A stretch of DNA of 64,000 nucleotides from Burkholderia glumae LMG 2196 = ATCC 33617 (GCF_000960995.1 NZ_CP009435.1:3348001-3412000); one strand, 5' to 3'. Shown: positions 8,014-17,768, numbered from the stretch's first letter. Translations and numbers: made by a program. The notes: generated from the sequence alone by a model not told the origin.

Positions 8014-8423
8014 GAGGCCAGTTCAAAAATCCTGCCCAGGCCGCCTGAAGACGTTCCAACGGACGAGCGAGCAGCCAAGTTTCAGGAACGCTTCGTGAAT
8101 GTCAGCGCTACGATCGAAGCGAATGCGTAGACGACGGAAATTGTGGCGCCAAGAGTGAGTGCGTTCGACGACCCAACGACACGTGCCGAGTCCGCTACCG
8201 CGCTCGGTGCGGCGCTTTGCGATCACGGGCCTGATGCCTGATGCCACGTTCGCGCAGTGCGCGACGGTATCGTCTGGAGTCGTAGCCGCGATCGGCGTAG
8301 ACGATCCTCGGCTTTTGAAGCGGTATCGGCGCTTCCATCCTTGCACTCCCGTCGTTGCGATGCTCAAGGTCAACAAATCGCCGAGAAAGTAAACAGCCCC
8401 TCAGGGGAATTTGAACTGGCCTC
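8014..8423 (-). mobile_element. Internally deleted IS5-family element (410 bp)
   Basis: Both ends are intact inverted repeats (GAGGCCAGTTCAAAAATCC on the left, the complement of GAGGCCAGTTCAAATTCC on the right). The interior keeps only the C-terminal third of an IS5-type transposase on the minus strand, read from 8376 to 8023: RRTERGSGLGTCRWVVERT, then NFRRLRIRFDRSADIHEAF. The DDE Glu region is present, but the N-terminal and central catalytic parts are lost. With both ends present it could still be moved in trans. It sits at the broken end of IS481 copy 2. Confidence 0.75.
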
Positions 8424-9102
8424 TAAAAGTCTGCTGGTAGATCCGGCCTACGCCCTTGATCGTGCCCACGTAGAACGTGTCCTGCGAGCCCAGATAGCCG
8501 GGATGAGCGGTTTCGATTTCGCCATGGGCGACATCGTCGTCCTGCTTTCTTTCCAGCGCGGCCACCTGGTCCTCGCTCAGCACGATGCCTTTTTCAGCGA
8601 CCTGCTTCTCCAGCGCCACGAGCCTCAGCTTGAAGGACGACAACTCGTGACGCAGCCAGATCGAACGAACGCCGGATGCAGACACGAAAATGCCGCGCCG
8701 GCGCAATTCGTTGCTGACCCGAACCTGTCCGTGGGCCGGCTGCTCCATGGCATAGGCCAGAACGGCGATTTCCGTTGACTCTTCGACGCGATGCTTGGGA
8801 TTCGGTTTGCGCCGATTGCTGTCGAACAGGGCATCGACGCCGCCCTCGGCCACGGCGTTCTGATAACGGTAGAGCGTATCGCGCGACAGCCCCATCACCT
8901 TGCAGGCTTTTGACACGTTGCCCAGCTCGGTGGCCAGATTCAGCAGACCGATCTTGTGACGGATGACATTTTGGTTGAGACTACTCGCGGGGGACTCCTT
9001 GGCGCTTGCGCGCTGTTTTGATTAAGATTCGCACCTCTATCAAAACGGGTAATCCCGCCTCTTGGCAAGGCCTGACTGTCAGATCAAGTCTGTACCTCTA
9101 CA
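8424..9102 (-). mobile_element. IS481-family element, copy 2 (3' half missing)
   Basis: The outer inverted repeat at about 9076-9102 matches the left repeat of copy 1 (ends CAAGTCTGTACCTCTACA). Reading leftward, the transposase follows copy 1 closely, with TGG where copy 1 has the internal stop. It runs in frame to IYQQTF, where the IS5-type element joins at 8423. The usual GTG start is changed to GCG (position about 8988), so initiation would be impaired. The whole catalytic half is missing. Confidence 0.75.
8428..8988 (-). pseudogene. IS481-family transposase, truncated
   Basis: This N-terminal half (HTH region ACKVMGLSRDTLYRYQ, then FDSNRRKPNPKHRVEE) lacks the DDE core and its normal start codon. 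Reading continues into IS5 sequence as an artificial RGQFKFP tail. It is useful mainly as the template showing that TGA in copy 1 is a mutation. Confidence 0.7.
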
Positions 9103-9180
9103 CCTCATACGAGCCTGGAGGATCGCACGCCGAACGAGGCACACTTCGCTACGCTGCCAGCGATCCCATCGTCAGCGTGA
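9103..9180 (+). pseudogene. IS3-type transposase C-terminal tail
   Basis: In the frame ending at TGA 9178-9180 the sequence reads LEDRTPNEAHFATLPAIPSS. This resembles the extreme C-terminus of IS3-family OrfB integrases, which commonly end with a TPxExxFxxLPA motif. Everything upstream was replaced by IS481 copy 2. Confidence 0.45.
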
Positions 9181-9296
9181 TCGCCTCGGACGCTCCACTT
9201 AACAATCTCGGACAAAACTGTCCTAATCAGCGAGGTCACCGCTTTCCCCAATCGCAGGAGCAGCTTCAAACGCCCACGCACAATCGAGGAAGCATT

Positions 9297-9623
9297 TCAT
9301 GGCTTGACTCGTCGCCCGAGTTCCGCCTGAACAAATAACGCGCTTGCCAGCTTGAGGACTTCATTGGTACGACGCAGCCTCTCGACCTCACGCTCGAGGG
9401 CCTCGATGCGTTCGCGCTCGGTCGCGCCCACTCCCTCTCGTTTCACACGACCGGCCGCTTCGCGCCTAATCCAATGCAGCAGGGTCCGGGGTGCGCAGCC
9501 TATCATCGGTGCAATCGATTCCACCGCCGCCCACGTCGACGGATGCTCGGTACGCTGCTCGCGTACCAACCGCACTGCGCGCTCCCGGACCTCCGGGGCA
9601 AACTTGCGTACCTTCTTCTTCAT
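9297..9623 (-). CDS. IS3-family transposase OrfA (orphan)
   Basis: 108 residues with KFAPEVRERAVRLVREQR and WAAVESIAPMIGCAPRTLLHWIRR (helix-turn-helix), then a leucine-zipper coiled coil (ERERIEALEREVERLRRTNEVLKLASALF). This matches complete IS3-type OrfA proteins. OrfA binds the element ends and is normally fused by -1 frameshifting to the OrfB integrase. No OrfB follows: downstream (9296 to about 9181) the sequence is not recognisable integrase. The gene is therefore an orphan and cannot move the element on its own. Confidence 0.75.
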   Translation of the reverse strand: MKKKVRKFAPEVRERAVRLVREQRTEHPSTWAAVESIAPMIGCAPRTLLHWIRREAAGRVKREGVGATERERIEALEREVERLRRTNEVLKLASALFVQAELGRRVKP

Positions 9624-9956
9624 CGTTCTGTTCTCTCACAACTCCGCGCCTTCACAAACTATGCAGGCCGAAGACGGCGCTGCTTTCATCACCACGCGGC
9701 CTGAGCAACGTAGCGAATGGGCTGCTGATCGCCGGACTCCGCATGGGATCGGCGGATGCGGAAAAAACGCGGCCAACGGCTCACGCCTGCCGTGACCATG
9801 GATTGAATGTCTCACCGCATTCCAACGAGCAGTATCGAGGGCCGGCGGGCGCCCCGGACACAGATGCACGATCGGCATCGACGCTTCACCGGCAGGCGTC
9901 GTGCCGCCCGGAAACATGTTGCACGCGGCGATCTCCCATTTCGCCGCCCCCGTCGG
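9624..9956. other. Intergenic region without recognised genes
   Basis: About 330 bp between the OrfA start and the end of cheW. The sequence is chromosome-like from about 9660 on. I see no open frame with coding character, no clean IS end and no convincing terminator. Confidence 0.4.
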
Positions 9957-10469
9957 TCAGGCGAACGGCCCGACATCCGATACGGTGATCAGTCGTTCGA
10001 TGTCGAGCAGAATCAGCATGCGCTCGCCGTCCTCCCCTTTGACCGAACCGAGATCAGTGATGAATCCGGTATCGATGGACGCGCCCAATGCGGGCGCCGG
10101 CCGGCGATCGGCCGGCTTCAGTTTGAGCACGTCACCGACTGCGTCCACGACGATTCCCACGGTACGCGAGCCCACGTTGAGGACGATCACCACCGTTGAT
10201 TCGTTGTATTCGACCGATTCGAGCGCGAACTTGATGCGCAAGTCCATGATCGGAACGATCACGCCGCGCAGGTTGACCACGCCAGTGATATGGGCCGGGG
10301 CGTTGGCAATGCGCGTGGGTGCTTCGTATGACCGGATTTCCTGCACACACAGAATGTCGATTCCATATTCTTCGGCGCCAAGTCGCAGCGTCACGAACTC
10401 CTGAGCGTCCCGCTCCGAATTCTCTCCGTGGGCGTCGCCCTCTCGTGAAATCTCCCGCACGGCATTCAT
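9957..10469 (-). CDS. cheW: Chemotaxis coupling protein CheW
   Basis: 170 residues. After a short acidic N-terminus comes the CheW SH3-like double barrel: EFVTLRLGAEEYGIDILCVQEIR, then ITGVVNLRGVIVPIMDLRIKF (the NLRG motif is diagnostic), then TVGIVVDAVGDVLKL. CheW couples chemoreceptors to the CheA kinase at the cell pole. The start is ATG 10469 with GGAGAA upstream; the frame is open further upstream but lacks family features. It lies 217 bp downstream of a chemoreceptor gene on the same strand and may be co-transcribed with it. No cheA is visible, so it must work with a kinase encoded elsewhere. Confidence 0.9.
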   Translation of the reverse strand: MNAVREISREGDAHGENSERDAQEFVTLRLGAEEYGIDILCVQEIRSYEAPTRIANAPAHITGVVNLRGVIVPIMDLRIKFALESVEYNESTVVIVLNVGSRTVGIVVDAVGDVLKLKPADRRPAPALGASIDTGFITDLGSVKGEDGERMLILLDIERLITVSDVGPFA

Positions 10470-10686
10470 GCATTTTCTCCTATCGATACAATGGTCGGTG
10501 CTTGATCGGCTACGATCAGCCACGCGCGTCGACACCCCACGCAGGCGCAGGACTTTGCCGGCCACGCGGCAAGTACGCGCCCGCCCTCGCATCGTCGAGC
10601 ACCTTGCGCGCCAGGTCGCCCCGAGTGGCGGCGCCAGCTAAGCGAGCCGCATGTCGGGCGCGTCGATTACATGGCCGAAGCCAGTT

Positions 10687-12372
10687 TCAGAACGTCTGCC
10701 AACTGACGTCACTCGGTTCGGTTCGCTTGGCCAGCATCGGTCGACCGCTTCGGCTCGGTACGGCATCCGTGCGGTGGGCTGGCCGCAAGGCATCGGCCTC
10801 GACCGGCGCGAGGTTCGCCATCCCCGTTGCTTCCGTCGCGAGTACGAACATCCCCATGGAACGACGCAATTCGGTCGACTGTACCGCCATCGATTGCGCT
10901 GCCGCTGACGCCTCCTCAACCAACGCGGCGTTCTGTTGCGTGACTTCATCCATCTGCGAGACGGCTTGGTTGACCTGCTCGATACCGGTGCGTTGCTCAA
11001 GCGAGGCCGCCGAGATCTCTTCCATCAGATCCTTGACGCGGCGCACCGCCTGCATGATCTCTTTCATCGTCGTTCCCGCCTCGCTCACCAGCAGCGACCC
11101 GCTTTCCACATGAGCCGACGAGCCCGTGATCAGATCCTTGATCTCCTTGGCAGCCGATGCACTGCGTTGGGCCAAGGTGCGCACTTCTGCGGCGACAACG
11201 GCGAATCCACGACCTTGTTCCCCGGCTCTGGCGGCTTCGACGGCTGCATTGAGCGCAAGGATATTGGTCTGGAATGCAATGCTCTCGATGACGGTGATGA
11301 TGCCGGAGATTTGGGTGGAACTCGTCGATATCTGCGCCATGGTTCCCACGACACGATCGACGACCGCGTCACCCCTTGCTGCAATTTCCGAGGCACGATT
11401 GGCCAACTGATTGCCTTGCTGGGCATTCTCGGTGTTCTGCTTGACCGTCGCGGTCAATTCTTCCATGCTCGCGGCGGTTTCCTCCAGCGAGGCAGCCTGC
11501 TCTTCGGTGCGTCGACTCAGATCGGTATTGCCTTGTGCAATCTGCGCGCTTGCCGTGGCGACGCTCTCGGCGTTGGTCCGCACCGAGACGACGGTTGCGG
11601 CAAGACTGTGCTGCATGATGCGCAGTGCCTCGAGCAGTTGCCCGGCTTCGTCGCGGCGGTCCACCACAATCGCCTGACTCAGATCATTAGCGGCCACCCG
11701 CTTCGCCACCTCGACTGATTCCGAGATCGGCCGGGTCACACTGCGGGTGACGTACCATGCAAGACCGAAACCGATAGCAACAGCCAGCAGCGAGAGCACC
11801 ACCATCAATATGATGGACTGCGCACGCACCGCCATGGCGAACTGCCCACCTTCGTGCATCCGCGCCTCCTGGAATTGCGTGAGCGCCTTCAGCGTTTTCA
11901 GGTAAACGCCCTGCGTCGCATATCGCGGTCCGAATAGCAGCTTGGCGGCTTCACTGTCCTGGTTCTGCATACCCAAGGCAACCACATCGTCCATGAACGG
12001 GAAAAACTGCTCACTGGCGGCTTGTACGGCATCGAACAATGTCCGGTCGGCTCCCGTGTGGATATTTGCGTCCAAGGTGGCCATCAGTTGGGAAACCTCC
12101 GCCTTGCGCGCATCGTAATCTCGCTTGAAACCTCGCAGACTCTCGGCGTCATTGGAGAGAATCATGTTTCTGGCAAGACGACTCATATCCAGCACGGCGT
12201 AGCCGAGCTTAGACGTTGCCGCCGCCTTGACGTAAATATTCTCGGTGATCTGCGTGGTGGTCGCGCTGAGCGCTGAAATTCTTCCAATTCCCATCAGTGC
12301 GGTGATGACCACGAGAACCATCAAGGCACCGAAGCAAAGTGCGAGACGAGTACCAATTTTCAGATTTTTCAT
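10687..12372 (-). CDS. Methyl-accepting chemotaxis protein
   Basis: 561 residues. A membrane helix at about 10-30, a periplasmic four-helix-bundle sensor (about 35-190), a second helix (about 190-212, SIILMVVLSLLAVAIGFGLAW), HAMP (about 213-265) and a cytoplasmic signalling coiled coil follow in order. The hairpin tip is unmistakable: SIAFQTNILALNAAVEAARAG, then GRGFAVVAAEVRTLAQRS. The C-terminus ends SWQTF, an xWxxF pentapeptide of the kind that tethers the CheR methyltransferase. The ligand is unknown. cheW follows on the same strand. The start is ATG 12372 (MKNLKIGTRL). Confidence 0.93.
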   Translation of the reverse strand: MKNLKIGTRLALCFGALMVLVVITALMGIGRISALSATTTQITENIYVKAAATSKLGYAVLDMSRLARNMILSNDAESLRGFKRDYDARKAEVSQLMATLDANIHTGADRTLFDAVQAASEQFFPFMDDVVALGMQNQDSEAAKLLFGPRYATQGVYLKTLKALTQFQEARMHEGGQFAMAVRAQSIILMVVLSLLAVAIGFGLAWYVTRSVTRPISESVEVAKRVAANDLSQAIVVDRRDEAGQLLEALRIMQHSLAATVVSVRTNAESVATASAQIAQGNTDLSRRTEEQAASLEETAASMEELTATVKQNTENAQQGNQLANRASEIAARGDAVVDRVVGTMAQISTSSTQISGIITVIESIAFQTNILALNAAVEAARAGEQGRGFAVVAAEVRTLAQRSASAAKEIKDLITGSSAHVESGSLLVSEAGTTMKEIMQAVRRVKDLMEEISAASLEQRTGIEQVNQAVSQMDEVTQQNAALVEEASAAAQSMAVQSTELRRSMGMFVLATEATGMANLAPVEADALRPAHRTDAVPSRSGRPMLAKRTEPSDVSWQTF

Positions 12373-13104
12373 AAGGCATGCGAAGTGTTACGTACGAGGT
12401 AGCGCCGCGAGTTTTCGTAAAAGGTAAGCGTCGTGGCTGACGAACAGCTCGTCGTCGATCCAGAGACTGACGTCAACCTCCGGGTTAACGACAGGTCCTC
12501 GTCAGTTTGAAGAGCAAAACACCAAAAAATTTACAAAAATTGTTGTCCATGTAATTTTTTCAAGACAATTGAAATTATTGGCTTGCCTAGCCACGTCGAT
12601 CAGTGCTGTGGCCTTGTCACGTTGCCGTTCGCACCGGCATCACGAGGGCGTCGCACGGAGCTTGAGGTTGGCGAGTTCGGGAATTCGGCACCGCGCTCGT
12701 CGACGGCGCGCCACGGCAGACAGGGTTCGCCGCACAGGGCCGCCGCCATGTCGGCGGCATCTCGCACCGCAGTTCCGCGCTGTCGCCCGGGCCACGCCGA
12801 AAGCGGCAACGCCAGCGCCCGGCATGGCCGATGATGGCCGCCGGAAATTGCCGTCAACGACGAAGCGATGCCGTCTTCATTTCCTCATCCTGCGCTGGCG
12901 TGACGACGCCATTGCATCGCATCACCGGGGCAATCCACTGCGCCTCAGATGCAACGTGCGGAAAAGCGACAAAGCACTTCGAGCCGGCTCTGATAATCAA
13001 AGCGCAAATCGATGGTTACACGCGGCGGGGCCGCCGAGTAGATTGTTGTCGATCCTGCGCGATCGCCGCCGGCTCCGCAGTTTTTCGACCCTACTCGTGC
13101 CTCG
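12373..13104. promoter_or_regulatory. Long divergent intergenic region
   Basis: 732 bp between the chemoreceptor (leftward) and the sugar ABC operon (rightward). A marked AT-rich block at about 12515-12590, with AAAAAATTT and TTTTTT runs, is the best promoter candidate. Open frames on the plus strand through 12569-13108 have no recognisable protein features and I treat them as non-coding. No regulator gene is present. Confidence 0.45.
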
Positions 13105-14184
13105 ATGAAGCCTCGCTCCCGCCTCCGCCCCCTTCGCTCCACGCGCCGCCTGCATGGCGCGTTCGCTGCCCGCTTGTCGTCCGTTGCCGCGGCCGCGGCG
13201 CTGGCCGTGCCGCTCGCCCTGCAGGCAGCGCCTGCCCAGGCCCAGGCCCAGGCCGCGCCCGACGGCACGCCGGTGCCCTCGCTGAAGGGCAAGCGGATCG
13301 GCATCACGGCCGCCGGCACCGATCATTACTGGGATCTGAAGGCCTACCAGGGTGCCATCGACGAGATCAAGCGCCTCGGCGGCACGCCGATCGCGCTCGA
13401 CGCGGGCCGCAACGACAATCGCCAGATCGCCCAGATCCAGACGCTGATCGCGCAGAAGCCCGATGCGATCATCGAGCAGCTCGGCACGGCCTCGGTGCTC
13501 GAGCCCTGGCTGCAGAAGATCCGCCAGGCCGGAATTCCGCTGTTCACGATCGACACGGCGTCGCCCGCCAGCCTCAACGACACCACCTCGGACAACTTCT
13601 TCATCGGCGAGCAGCTGGCGCTGAAGCTCGTCAACGACATCCACGGCGAGGGCAACATCCTGGTGTTCAACGGCTTCTACGGCGTGCCGGTCTGCGCGAT
13701 CCGCTACGACCAGTTGAAGGCCGTGCTGAAGTATTACCCGAAGGTCCACATCATCGAGCCCGAGCTGCGCGACGTGATCCCGAACACCGTGCAGAACGCC
13801 TATGCGCAGGTCAGCCAGCTGCTGACCAAGTACCCGAAGGGGCAGATCTCGGCGATCTGGTCGGCCTGGGACGTGCCGCAGGTAGGCGCCACGCAGGCGG
13901 TGGACGCCGCGCATCGCAGCGAGATCCGCACCTACGCGGTGGACGGCAGCCCCGACGTGGTGGCGCTCGTCAAGGATCCGAAGTCGAGCGCCGGCGCGGT
14001 GGTGGCGCAGCAGCCGGCGCTGATCGGCAAGACCGCGGCCGACAACGTGGCGCGCTATCTGGCCGGCGACCGCACGCTGCCGCCCTACACCTACGTGCCC
14101 TCGCTGCTGGTGACCAAGGACAATGCCGGATCGCTGCAGCAGGCGCTCGGCCAGACCCGGCCCGTTGCGGCCGCATCGAAATGA
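13105..14184 (+). CDS. Sugar ABC transporter periplasmic substrate-binding protein
   Basis: 359 residues with a long Arg-rich n-region and a signal peptide ending near ALQAAPAQAQA (about residue 48). The mature type I periplasmic-binding fold begins KGKRIGITAAGTDHYWDLKAYQ and continues with ALDAGRNDNRQIAQIQTLIA, the pattern of ribose/galactose-type binding proteins. It would deliver a sugar or sugar-like ligand to the transporter encoded just downstream. Its stop overlaps the ATPase start (ATGA at 14181). The ligand cannot be inferred: there is no adjacent kinase, isomerase or regulator. The start is ATG 13105. Confidence 0.88.
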   Translation: MKPRSRLRPLRSTRRLHGAFAARLSSVAAAAALAVPLALQAAPAQAQAQAAPDGTPVPSLKGKRIGITAAGTDHYWDLKAYQGAIDEIKRLGGTPIALDAGRNDNRQIAQIQTLIAQKPDAIIEQLGTASVLEPWLQKIRQAGIPLFTIDTASPASLNDTTSDNFFIGEQLALKLVNDIHGEGNILVFNGFYGVPVCAIRYDQLKAVLKYYPKVHIIEPELRDVIPNTVQNAYAQVSQLLTKYPKGQISAIWSAWDVPQVGATQAVDAAHRSEIRTYAVDGSPDVVALVKDPKSSAGAVVAQQPALIGKTAADNVARYLAGDRTLPPYTYVPSLLVTKDNAGSLQQALGQTRPVAAASK

Positions 14185-15746
14185 CGGGGCCGGCCAGCAC
14201 CCCGCCCGCGCTGGCGCTGCGCGGCATCGTCAAGCGCTTCGACGGCGTGCCGGCCCTGCGCGGCGCCTCGCTGACGGTGCCGCGCGGCACCGTGCACGGG
14301 CTGATCGGCCAGAACGGCGCCGGCAAGTCCACCCTGATCAAGATCCTGGCCGGCATCCATGAGCCCGATGCCGGACGCATCGAGGTCGACGGGCTCGCGC
14401 AGCAAGGCGCCGCCGCGGGAATCGGCTTCATCCACCAGGAACGCCTGCTGGCGCCCACGCTGACGGTGGCCGAGGCGCTGTCGCTGGGCCGCGAGCCGGC
14501 ACTCGGGCCGCGCGCGGCCGGCGCGCTGCGCCTGCTCGACCGGCGCCGGATGCGGCGCGCGGCGCTCGAGGCGCTCGAGGCGCATTTCGGCGTGACGCTG
14601 CCGCCCGATCGCCTGATCGGCGAACTGAGCCTGGCCGAGCAGCAGCTGGTACAGATCACGCGCGTGCTGGTGGAGCAGCCGGCCATCCTCGTCTTCGACG
14701 AGCCCACCGCCGCCCTGGTGAGCCGCGAGGTGAGCCGCTTGCTGCGCACCATCGAGCAGTTGCGCGAGCGCGGCCAGACCATTCTCTACGTCTCGCACTA
14801 CCTGAACGAGATCGCCCAGGTCTGCGACGGCGTGACGGTGCTGCGCGACGGCACCGACGTCGCTCACTTCGATGCGCGCGCAACGTCGGTCGAGGCCATG
14901 GTCGCCGCGATGATCGGCGAGCACGCGCCGTCGGCCGCCCCGGCCGCATCGGCCGGGGCGCGCACGACGGGTCCCGCGCGGCTGAGCGTGCGCGCGCTAT
15001 CGGCGCCGGGCCGCTTCGCCGACGTCTCGTTCTCGGTGGGGCGCGGGGAAATCGTCGGGGTGACGGGCCTGCTCGGCTCGGGCGGCAAGCCGCTGGTGCG
15101 CAGCCTGTTCGGCCTCGAACGCGGCGTGAGCGGCAGCCTCGCCCTGGACGGCCGCGCGCTGCGCCTGCGCTCGCCGCGCGACGCGGTGCGCCAGGGCATC
15201 GCGTTCGTGCCCGAGGATCGCCGCGCCCACGGCGTGGCGCCCGCGCTGTCGGTGCGCGAGAACATCTCGCTGGCCAGCCTCGCGCGCGTGAGCCGCTTCG
15301 GCCTGGTGGCCCGCGCCCGGGAAACCGGCATCGTGGCGGGCCTGATCGACGCGCTCGCGATTCGCACGCCCGGCAGCGATGCGCCGGTGCGCCAGCTGTC
15401 GGGCGGCAACCAGCAGAAAGTCGCGCTCGCCAAGTGGCTGAGCCGCGACTCGCATGTCTACCTGCTCGACGAGCCGACCATCGGCGTCGATATCGGCGCG
15501 AAGCACGAAATCTACCGGCTGCTCGCGCGGCTCGCCCGCGAGGGTGCCAGCGTGCTGCTGTTCTCGAGCGACCTGATCGAACTGCTCGGCATCACCGACC
15601 GCGTGCTGGTGATGGCACGCGGCCGCCTGGTGCGCGAGCTGGTCACGCGCGACACCGATCGCCACGAACTGCTCGCCTGGGCCACCGGCGCGCGCGGCAG
15701 CGACGCCTTCGCGCGCGGTCAGACACCGGCGGAGGCTGCCGCATGA
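14181..15746 (+). CDS. Sugar ABC transporter ATP-binding protein (RbsA type, two ABC domains)
   Basis: 521 residues with duplicated ABC domains. Domain 1 has Walker A GQNGAGKST, signature LSLAEQQLVQI and Walker B LVFDEPTAAL. Domain 2 has the usual degenerate Walker A of the RbsA family (GLLGSGGKPLV), signature LSGGNQQKVALAKWL and Walker B LLDEPTIGVDIGAK. It powers import of the ligand bound by the upstream protein. ATG 14181 overlaps the previous stop, and its own stop overlaps the next start (ATGA at 15743), showing tight translational coupling. An open frame extends upstream to 12831, but that is just the absence of stops. Confidence 0.93.
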   Translation: MTGPASTPPALALRGIVKRFDGVPALRGASLTVPRGTVHGLIGQNGAGKSTLIKILAGIHEPDAGRIEVDGLAQQGAAAGIGFIHQERLLAPTLTVAEALSLGREPALGPRAAGALRLLDRRRMRRAALEALEAHFGVTLPPDRLIGELSLAEQQLVQITRVLVEQPAILVFDEPTAALVSREVSRLLRTIEQLRERGQTILYVSHYLNEIAQVCDGVTVLRDGTDVAHFDARATSVEAMVAAMIGEHAPSAAPAASAGARTTGPARLSVRALSAPGRFADVSFSVGRGEIVGVTGLLGSGGKPLVRSLFGLERGVSGSLALDGRALRLRSPRDAVRQGIAFVPEDRRAHGVAPALSVRENISLASLARVSRFGLVARARETGIVAGLIDALAIRTPGSDAPVRQLSGGNQQKVALAKWLSRDSHVYLLDEPTIGVDIGAKHEIYRLLARLAREGASVLLFSSDLIELLGITDRVLVMARGRLVRELVTRDTDRHELLAWATGARGSDAFARGQTPAEAAA

Positions 15747-16795
15747 GCAAGGTGCTCGACGCCCGGCCCGCTGCGGCCCGTGAGAGCTCGCCCGCCTCGC
15801 CGCGCCCAGCCCGGCGCCTGCCGCTGCCCGGCCCGCAATGGTGGCTGCGCAGCGGCGCGGCGCTTGCCTTCGCGGCCGTGCTGGCGGGGTTCGCGCTCAG
15901 TTCGCCGCTATTCCTCACGCTCGCCAATCTCGCCAACGTGGTCCAGCAATCCGCGGTAGTGGGCCTGCTCGGCTTCGGCCTGACGGCGGTGCTGATCGGC
16001 GGCGGTGCCGACCCGATCCGCGGCGGCCTCGACCTGTCGGTGGCCGCCAACCTCGGTTTCTGCGCCGCGGTGTACGCCGTCGCGCTGCGCGCCGGCCTCT
16101 CGCCCGGCCTGGCGCTCGCGCTGGTGCTGGCGGCCGGCGCGGCGATCGGCGCACTCAATGCCTTCGCCGTGATCGTGCTGCGCATCTACCCGCTGCTCGC
16201 CACGCTGACCACCATGAACCTGTGCGCCGGCTTCGAGCTGGTGCTCACCCAGAACACCTCGGTGCCGGCCAGCTCGCCGCTGCTCACCGCCCTGCTCGGC
16301 GACGCCGTGGCCGGCGTGCCCACCCTCGCGCTCGCCCTGCTGGCGGCGGCCGCCGTGTTCACCGTGCTGCTTCATCGCACGCCTTTCGGGCTGCGCCTGC
16401 ACGCGGTGGGCGCGCACCCCGAGGCGGCCCGCGCGGCCGGCCTGCGCGTGAACCGCGCGATCGCGGCCAGCTACGTGCTGAGCGGGCTGGCGGCGGCGCT
16501 CGCCGCCCTCGCCAACCTCGCCCTGCTGAGCGGCAGCTCGCCCGGCGCCGGCGACAACCTGCTGACCGTGGTGGCCGCCGCCCTGCTCGGCGTGGTGTTC
16601 TCGCGCCGCCTGGTGCCGACCATTCCCGGCACGCTGCTGGCGGTGCTGTTCATCGGCGTGATCGGCAACGGCTTCCAGCTCGACAACGTGTCGAGCTACT
16701 GGGTCAACGGCGTGGAAGGCCTGTTGATCCTGTTCGTGGTCGCGGCCACCGCGCTCGTGCGCCGCCGCCATGCCGGGAGCCGCGCCCATGACTGA
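15743..16795 (+). CDS. Sugar ABC transporter permease 1 (RbsC type)
   Basis: 350 residues. A Pro/Ala-rich cytoplasmic N-terminus (about 40 residues) precedes eight to ten hydrophobic helices typical of BPD_transp_2 permeases. Diagnostic pieces are GGGADPIRGGLDLSVAANLG near the cytoplasmic coupling loop and YVLSGLAAALAALANLALLSGSSPGAGDNLLTVVAAALLG, seen as consecutive motifs. The second part, normally G(A)NxxxGxDxxL-like, is divergent. It forms the channel with the second permease. Start ATG 15743 overlaps the ATPase stop. Confidence 0.88.
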   Translation: MSKVLDARPAAARESSPASPRPARRLPLPGPQWWLRSGAALAFAAVLAGFALSSPLFLTLANLANVVQQSAVVGLLGFGLTAVLIGGGADPIRGGLDLSVAANLGFCAAVYAVALRAGLSPGLALALVLAAGAAIGALNAFAVIVLRIYPLLATLTTMNLCAGFELVLTQNTSVPASSPLLTALLGDAVAGVPTLALALLAAAAVFTVLLHRTPFGLRLHAVGAHPEAARAAGLRVNRAIAASYVLSGLAAALAALANLALLSGSSPGAGDNLLTVVAAALLGVVFSRRLVPTIPGTLLAVLFIGVIGNGFQLDNVSSYWVNGVEGLLILFVVAATALVRRRHAGSRAHD

Positions 16796-17768
16796 AGCCC
16801 GCCCGTCAGCCGTCGCGCGCCTCGGCTCGCCGCGGCGCTTCGCCCTGGTCGGTGCGCTGCTGGCCGTGATCCTGTTGTTCGCCGTGTTCGCGCCCGGCTT
16901 CGCACGGCCCGGCAATCTGGCCGACGTGCTGCTCAACAACTTCGCGCTGCTCGCGATCGCCGCGCTCGGCATGACGCTCGCCCTGTCGCTGGGCGCCGTC
17001 GATCTCTCGCTGGGCAGCGCGATCGATCTGGCCAGCCTCGCCTTCGTGCTGCTGTGCGCCCATCACGTGAGCCTGCCGCTCGCGCTCGCGGGCGGCCTGG
17101 CCGCGGCCGCCGCGGTCGGCCTGTTCAACAGCCTGCTGATCGCGCGGATCGGCATCGCGCCGTTCCTCGCCACGCTCGGCACGCTGTTCATCGGGCAGAC
17201 CGTCCAGCAGCTGGCCACCGACGGCGGCCAGCCCGTCTACCTGCTGAACCTGGCGCTGCCGCCGCTGTTCGGCGCGCTCGCGCACGGCAGGCTGGGCGGC
17301 GTGCCGGTGCCGCTGCTGATCGTGGCGGTGCTGGGGCTGGCCGTGCATGCCGCGCTGGCCTGGTCCAGCTTCGGCCGCGCCGCCGTCGCGTTCGGCGTGC
17401 AGCCCGGCGTGGCGCGCCACTCGGGCCTGCCGGTGGCGGCCATCGTGACGGCCGGCTTCGTGGCCAGCGCACTGGTCTATGGCGTGGTGGGGCTGCTGCT
17501 GTCCTCGACCGTCAAGGCCTACGTGCCGCTGTCCGGCAACGGCTACCTGCTCAACGCGATCGGCGCCACCTTCATCGGCACCACGCTGTCGCCGGCGCGG
17601 CGACCGAGCGTGCCGGGCACCCTGCTCGGCGTGTTGTTGCTGAGCCTGGTCGCCAACGGCCTGCTGCTGATCGGCTGGAATTTCTACTGGCAGCAGGTGG
17701 CCACCGGCGCACTGATCCTGATGGTGCTCGCGCTCAGCTTCGCCGGGCGGCGCGGCGCGACGGCCTGA
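16788..17768 (+). CDS. Sugar ABC transporter permease 2 (RbsC type)
   Basis: 326 residues. ALGMTLALSLGAVDLSLGSAIDLASL is the family's VDLSVGS membrane motif, and TFIGTTLSPARRPSVPGTLLG matches the C-terminal loop. Two different permeases, rather than one homodimer, suggest a heterodimeric channel as in the Lsr, Rha and Ytf transporters. ATG 16788 is preferred, with GGGAG upstream and an 8-bp overlap with the first permease; ATG 16770 is an alternative. It ends the operon. A weak GC-rich hairpin near 17775-17815 without a T-run may follow. Confidence 0.87.
   Translation: MTEARPSAVARLGSPRRFALVGALLAVILLFAVFAPGFARPGNLADVLLNNFALLAIAALGMTLALSLGAVDLSLGSAIDLASLAFVLLCAHHVSLPLALAGGLAAAAAVGLFNSLLIARIGIAPFLATLGTLFIGQTVQQLATDGGQPVYLLNLALPPLFGALAHGRLGGVPVPLLIVAVLGLAVHAALAWSSFGRAAVAFGVQPGVARHSGLPVAAIVTAGFVASALVYGVVGLLLSSTVKAYVPLSGNGYLLNAIGATFIGTTLSPARRPSVPGTLLGVLLLSLVANGLLLIGWNFYWQQVATGALILMVLALSFAGRRGATA

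Noticed and set aside
12569..13104. Plus-strand open frames upstream of the sugar ABC operon
   Set aside because: No recognisable protein features or ribosome sites; they are GC-rich intergenic DNA.
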